Source of the DNA: Lysobacterales bacterium
GTDB lineage: Bacteria > Pseudomonadota > Gammaproteobacteria > Xanthomonadales > Xanthomonadaceae
Assembly (NCBI GenBank): GCA_015655035.1
Contig: JAATFS010000344.1
Location: 1 to 9,510, forward strand
Direction: 5' to 3'
DNA length: 9,510 bases
Made by a program: the position numbers and the translations under genes
The notes under the pieces: model-generated
What the model saw: the letters and a program-made list of their open reading frames with translations, nothing else
The model's database searches: none
What the model was told of the DNA's origin: nothing
Shown here: in pieces, positions 6,314 to 9,510 of the stretch
Position numbering within the stretch: the first letter of the stretch is position 1
How the letters are laid out: each line of letters opens with the position of its first letter

Positions 6314-7741
6314 ATGAGTGGTTCCGCGACAGTGAAGGACGGCCTGATGGCACGTGCGGCGTTGCGTTGCGCGGCGTGGTCGGAGCGTTGGTTTCCGGAT
6401 GCCTATGTGTTCGCCGTCCTGGGCGTGGTGGTGGTCGCGGCAGCGGCGATGGGCTTTGGCGCATCTGCGCAGGACACCGCCCGTGCGTTCGGCGATGGCT
6501 TCTGGAGCCTGATTCCTTTCACCATGCAGATGGCCTTCGTGGTGATCGGGGGTTATGCGGTAGCCACCGCGCCGCCGGTGGCCCGCTTCATCGACCTGCT
6601 CGCGCGCGTGCCGCGCAGCGGCCGTGGCGCGGTGGTGTATGTGGGCCTGGTTAGCATGCTGGCGTCGCTGTTGAGCTGGGGCTTCTCGCTGGTGTTCGGC
6701 GGCCTGCTGGTACGCGCGTTGGCCCGCCGCCAGGAACTGCGCATGGATTACCGTGCGGCCGGCGCCTCGGCCTATCTTGGCCTGGGCGCGGTATGGGCGA
6801 TGGGGCTGAGCTCCTCGGCCGCGCAGTTGCAGGCCAATCCCGCCAGCATGCCGCCCGGGCTGGTGGAAATCACCGGCGTCCTACCGTTCACCCAGACCAT
6901 CTTCCTGTGGCAGTCGATCGTACTGACCTCGGTGCTGATCGCAGTGTCGCTGCTGATCGCCTGGCTGACCGCACCCAGCGACGACTCGGCACGTACCGCA
7001 CAGACCTTCGGCAAGGCTGCCGCGCAGGCCGAGGCCGCACCGATGGCGCCGCGCACGCGACCGGGCGAGTGGCTGGAATACAGCCCGGTGCTGACCGTAT
7101 TGCTGTCGCTGCTGGCGTTCGGCTGGCTGTTCGGCGAATTCGCCAGCAAGCCGTTGACCAGCGCCATTGCCAACCTCAATACCTACAACTTCCTCTTCAT
7201 CTCGACCGGACTGTTGCTGCATTGGCGACCACGCAGCTTTCTCGATGCAGTGGCGCGGTCCGTCCCCAGCACCAGCGGCGTGCTGATCCAGTTTCCGCTG
7301 TATGGCGGCATCGCGATGATCCTCACCCATGCGACTGGCGAGGGTGGCCAGACCCTGGCGCACCGCCTGTCCAGCCTGTTCGTGCACGTAGCCACCCACG
7401 ACAGCTTTGCCGTGGTGATAGGCGTGTACTCGGCGGTGCTGGGATTCTTCGTGCCCTCCGGCGGCGGCAAGTGGATCGTCGAGGCACCGTACGTGATGCA
7501 GGCCGCCAACGAACTGAAATCGCACCTGGGCTGGGCCGTACAGGTCTACAACGCCGCCGAAGCCTTGCCCAACCTGATCAATCCGTTCTGGATGCTGCCC
7601 TTGCTCGGGGTCCTCGGGCTGAAGGCGCGCGACATCGTCGGCTTCACCTTCATCCAGTTGCTGGTGCACATCCCGTTGGTGCTGGGATTGCTGTGGCTGC
7701 TGGGGATGACGTTGATCTATGTTGCCCCGGTAATGCCGTAG
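6314..7741 (+). CDS. atoE: AtoE-type short-chain fatty acid transporter
   Basis: A 475-residue inner-membrane permease of the short-chain fatty acid transporter family (SCFA_trans; E. coli AtoE), predicted to import acetoacetate, butyrate or similar short acids. Length matches the family. Roughly ten to twelve hydrophobic segments are visible, including 31-47, 68-86, 106-134, 152-168, 195-219, 257-274, 290-303, 322-337, 364-380 and 440-470. A hydrophilic, Ala-rich loop covers about 221-252. Family-type signatures are the glycine-rich PSGGGKW at 381-387 in a re-entrant-looking loop and NLINPFWMLPLLG at 420-432. The start at 6314 has GGAGG eight bases upstream; internal Met12 is a less likely start. 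No acetoacetyl-CoA transferase or thiolase gene accompanies it in the window, unlike the E. coli ato operon, so the substrate stays open. The symbol reflects family membership, not proven orthology. Confidence 0.88.
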   Translation: MSGSATVKDGLMARAALRCAAWSERWFPDAYVFAVLGVVVVAAAAMGFGASAQDTARAFGDGFWSLIPFTMQMAFVVIGGYAVATAPPVARFIDLLARVPRSGRGAVVYVGLVSMLASLLSWGFSLVFGGLLVRALARRQELRMDYRAAGASAYLGLGAVWAMGLSSSAAQLQANPASMPPGLVEITGVLPFTQTIFLWQSIVLTSVLIAVSLLIAWLTAPSDDSARTAQTFGKAAAQAEAAPMAPRTRPGEWLEYSPVLTVLLSLLAFGWLFGEFASKPLTSAIANLNTYNFLFISTGLLLHWRPRSFLDAVARSVPSTSGVLIQFPLYGGIAMILTHATGEGGQTLAHRLSSLFVHVATHDSFAVVIGVYSAVLGFFVPSGGGKWIVEAPYVMQAANELKSHLGWAVQVYNAAEALPNLINPFWMLPLLGVLGLKARDIVGFTFIQLLVHIPLVLGLLWLLGMTLIYVAPVMP

Positions 7742-7766
7742 GTGGGGGTGCAGCCGGCACCCTCGT
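7742..7766. terminator. Stem-loop between convergent atoE and comF
   Basis: GGGTGC (7746-7751) pairs perfectly with GCACCC (7757-7762) around AGCCG. Four outer positions extend the stem as G-T, G-C, T-G and G-T pairs to 7742/7766. It begins directly after the atoE stop codon, 58 bp from the comF stop on the other strand. No T-tract follows. It may act as a bidirectional terminator or be a degenerate REP-like element, since GTAG (7738-7741) sits at its left edge. Confidence 0.4.
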
Positions 7767-7824
7767 GCCCGCCGTTGATTCTTCCCCCCGCTGCCCGAAG
7801 CGCGGACAAGAACGCAGTTGCGCC

Positions 7825-8550
7825 TCATGGTACCCGCGCGCACACCCACGCATCCACGCGCTCGACCCCGGCCCGCCGCAATGCCAGCGCAGCGGCATGC
7901 AGCGTTGCGCCCGTGGTCATGACGTCATCGACCAGCGCCACGTGGGCGGGTAGCCCGCCTTCCACCGCGAACGCATCGCGGACGTTGCGGCGGCGGCCCG
8001 CGGCGTCCAGTTGCGATTGCGCGGCGGTGGACCGCACGCGGCGCAACTGCGGCAGACACGGCAACGCCAGCGCGCGCGCCAGCGGCCGCGCCAGTTCCAA
8101 CGCCTGATCGTAGCCCCGCGCGCGCAGGCGCTGCGGGTGCAACATCACCGGCACCAACGCCTGCGGCGGCGGCAACGATGCGCAATGCAACGCCATCCGC
8201 TCGCACAGCAACCGCCCGGCCGCCAGATCCTGATGGAACTTGAAACGCCGCAACAGACCATCCACCGGCCAGCGATAGGTGAACGTTGCCGACACGCTCT
8301 GCAACGGCGAGGCGTTGCGTACGCAGTGCCCGCACAGGCCCGCGTCATCCTCCGGCGCATACAGCGGCAATGCACACCGCAGGCAGGCCCCGCGATGCAG
8401 TGGCAGCGTCGCCAGACACGCCGCGCACAGGTCGCAATCGGCAAGCCCGCGCTCGGCGCACACCAGGCATAGCGGGGGAACCAGCCAGCGCATCAGTCGC
8501 CGCCATCCGTAAACTTTTTTTGAACCAGAAATGTTGACAGAATCGTCCAT
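7825..8550 (-). CDS. comF: ComF family phosphoribosyltransferase-like protein
   Basis: A 241-residue member of the ComF family, a soluble cytoplasmic protein needed for DNA uptake in naturally competent bacteria; E. coli GntX is a relative. The N-terminal third is a zinc-binding region with Cys pairs at 28/31 (CLVC), 39/42/45 (CDLCAAC), 56/59 (CLRC) and 73/76 (CGHC). The type I phosphoribosyltransferase-like domain follows: VPVMLHPQRLRARGYDQA at 133-150, AQSQLDAAGRRRNVRDAF near 177-194, and the PRPP-loop VALVDDVMTTGATL at 204-217. The enzymatic reaction, if any, is unknown. The start is ambiguous. Met1 (8550) gives a 20-residue leader containing an A7 run and overlaps the putative biotin operator. 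Met20 (8493) would begin as MRWLVPPLCLVC, which is how many ComF proteins start. No other competence genes are in the window. Confidence 0.93.
   Translation of the reverse strand: MDDSVNISGSKKVYGWRRLMRWLVPPLCLVCAERGLADCDLCAACLATLPLHRGACLRCALPLYAPEDDAGLCGHCVRNASPLQSVSATFTYRWPVDGLLRRFKFHQDLAAGRLLCERMALHCASLPPPQALVPVMLHPQRLRARGYDQALELARPLARALALPCLPQLRRVRSTAAQSQLDAAGRRRNVRDAFAVEGGLPAHVALVDDVMTTGATLHAAALALRRAGVERVDAWVCARVP
8509..8538 (+). promoter_or_regulatory. Candidate BirA (biotin) operator upstream of bioB
   Basis: GTAAAC (8509-8514) and GTTGAC (8533-8538) are separated by exactly 18 bases. The E. coli bioO as I recall it is GTAAAC-N18-GTTTAC, so the right arm differs by one base. The spacer begins with a T7 run. 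A consensus -35 hexamer, TTGACA (8534-8539), overlaps the right arm; the hexamer 17 bases beyond (CAGACT, 8557-8562) is a poor -10. Bound BirA-biotinyl-AMP would block this promoter, and possibly a comF promoter. The site lies 61 bp before the bioB start. Confidence 0.6.
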
Positions 8551-8599
8551 GCTTCCCAGACTGCCTCGGGTCCCAGCCGATAACCGTCAGGAAACCCCG

Positions 8600-9510
8600 A
8601 TGCCCGCTGTCATCCGCCATGACTGGCAAGCCCAGGAAATGCTGTCTCTGTTCGAGCTGCCGTTTCCGGAGCTGCTGCACCGCGCCGCCAACGTGCATCG
8701 CCAGCACTTCGATCCGACCGAGGTGCAGGTGTCCACCCTGCTGTCGGTCAAGACCGGTGGCTGCCCGGAAGACTGTGCGTACTGCCCGCAGGCACAACGC
8801 TATTCCACCGGCGTCAATGCGCAGAAGCTGATGCAGACCGAAGCCGTGGTCGCCCGCGCGCGCCAGGCCAAGGCCGCTGGCGCCTCGCGCTTCTGCATGG
8901 GCGCCGCGTGGCGGTCGCCTAAGGACCGCGACATCCCGAAGATTGCCGCGATGATCGCCGAGGTGAAGTCGCTCGGCCTGGAAACCTGCGCCACTCTCGG
9001 CATGCTCGAACCCGGCCAGGCCAAGGCGCTCAAGCAGGCCGGCCTGGACTACTACAACCACAACCTCGACACCGCGCCGGACTACTACGACTCGATCATC
9101 CATACCCGCCATTACCAGGACCGCCTGGACACCCTCCAGCACGTCCGCGATGCCGGCCTGAAGACCTGCTGCGGCGGCATCGTCGGCATGGGCGAAACCC
9201 GCCACCACCGTGCAGGCCTGTTGCTCGCACTGGCCAACCTGCCCGCGCACCCGGACTCGGTGCCGATCAACCGGCTGGTACAGGTCGCCGGCACCCCGCT
9301 GCACGGCAGTGAGGAACTGGATCCATTCGAGTTCGTGCGCATGATCGCCGTGGCACGGATCACCATGCCCCGCGCGATGGTGCGCCTGTCCGCCGGCCGT
9401 GAATCCATGAGCGACGAATTGCAGGCGCTGTGCTTCATGGCCGGCGCCAACTCGATCTTCTACGGCGAGAAACTGCTGACCACCGGCAATCCCGACACCG
9501 AACGCGACCA
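8600..9510 (+). CDS. bioB: Biotin synthase BioB, C-terminal end missing
   Basis: Radical SAM enzyme that inserts sulfur into dethiobiotin, the last step of biotin synthesis, acting as a cytoplasmic homodimer. I translated 303 codons without a stop; the frame leaves the window on the right, so only a short C-terminal piece is lost. The [4Fe-4S]/SAM motif CPEDCAYC supplies Cys55, Cys59 and Cys62. The [2Fe-2S] sulfur-donor ligands are Cys99 (RFCMGAAWR), Cys130 (ETCATLGM), Cys190 (KTCCGGIVGMGE) and Arg262 (RLSAGR), each offset by two from the E. coli positions (97, 128, 188, 260). YYNHNLDT and AGANSIFYGEKLLTTGNP are also typical. The start at 8600 has AGGA seven bases upstream and a short N-terminus normal for the family. 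It is divergent from comF, with a candidate BirA operator between. Further bio genes may follow outside the window. Confidence 0.98.
   Translation, partial: MPAVIRHDWQAQEMLSLFELPFPELLHRAANVHRQHFDPTEVQVSTLLSVKTGGCPEDCAYCPQAQRYSTGVNAQKLMQTEAVVARARQAKAAGASRFCMGAAWRSPKDRDIPKIAAMIAEVKSLGLETCATLGMLEPGQAKALKQAGLDYYNHNLDTAPDYYDSIIHTRHYQDRLDTLQHVRDAGLKTCCGGIVGMGETRHHRAGLLLALANLPAHPDSVPINRLVQVAGTPLHGSEELDPFEFVRMIAVARITMPRAMVRLSAGRESMSDELQALCFMAGANSIFYGEKLLTTGNPDTERD

Noticed and set aside
6881..7849. A 322-codon minus-strand frame opposite atoE
   Set aside because: It is a low-complexity shadow (Gln/Arg/Gly/His-rich) of the clear transporter frame.
8345..9304. A 319-codon minus-strand frame across bioB and the start of comF
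   Set aside because: It is antisense to the unmistakable biotin synthase and also overlaps comF. It is a GC-bias shadow.

Overview
This 9.5 kb window is GC-rich chromosomal DNA of a Gram-negative gammaproteobacterium, most likely a member of the Xanthomonadaceae (Xanthomonas, Stenotrophomonas or a relative). That placement is inference. It rests on the protein sequences of BioB, UbiA and ComF as I remember the families, on a large TonB-dependent receptor with a C-terminal phenylalanine, and on the GC-biased codons. I see no mobile elements, tRNA or rRNA genes, or CRISPR arrays. No gene-free stretch exceeds 300 bases; the longest is 259 bp (6055-6313).

Layout from left to right. (1) 1-705, minus: 5' part of a zinc-dependent secondary-alcohol dehydrogenase, cut by the window edge. 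(2) 827-1732, plus: ubiA, 4-hydroxybenzoate polyprenyltransferase of ubiquinone synthesis, divergent from the dehydrogenase. (3) 1791-2360, minus: six-helix HdeD/DUF308 membrane protein, converging on ubiA across a strong 40-nt hairpin. (4) 2433-3467, minus: secreted S1/P1-type zinc nuclease. (5) 3511-6054, minus: TonB-dependent outer-membrane receptor lying 43 bp upstream of the nuclease and probably co-transcribed with it. (6) 6314-7741, plus: AtoE-type short-chain fatty acid transporter, divergent from the receptor. (7) 7825-8550, minus: ComF-type phosphoribosyltransferase with an N-terminal zinc-binding region. (8) 8600-9510, plus: bioB, biotin synthase, cut by the right edge and divergent from comF.

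Most genes are separate housekeeping or transport functions, not one pathway. Two groupings carry biological meaning. The receptor plus secreted nuclease (possibly with the HdeD protein downstream) looks like an envelope scavenging unit: a periplasmic or exported nuclease that cleaves nucleic acid, paired with a TonB-driven outer-membrane importer. The comF/bioB junction carries a GTAAAC-N18-GTTGAC dyad whose spacing equals that of the E. coli biotin operator as I recall it, so bioB is probably repressed by BirA-biotinyl-AMP. This dyad lies inside the 5' end of the longest comF reading frame. Several smaller leader hairpins and intergenic inverted repeats are listed separately. Nothing here is clearly an undescribed defence or mobile system; the receptor-nuclease pair and the comF/bioO overlap are the best leads.
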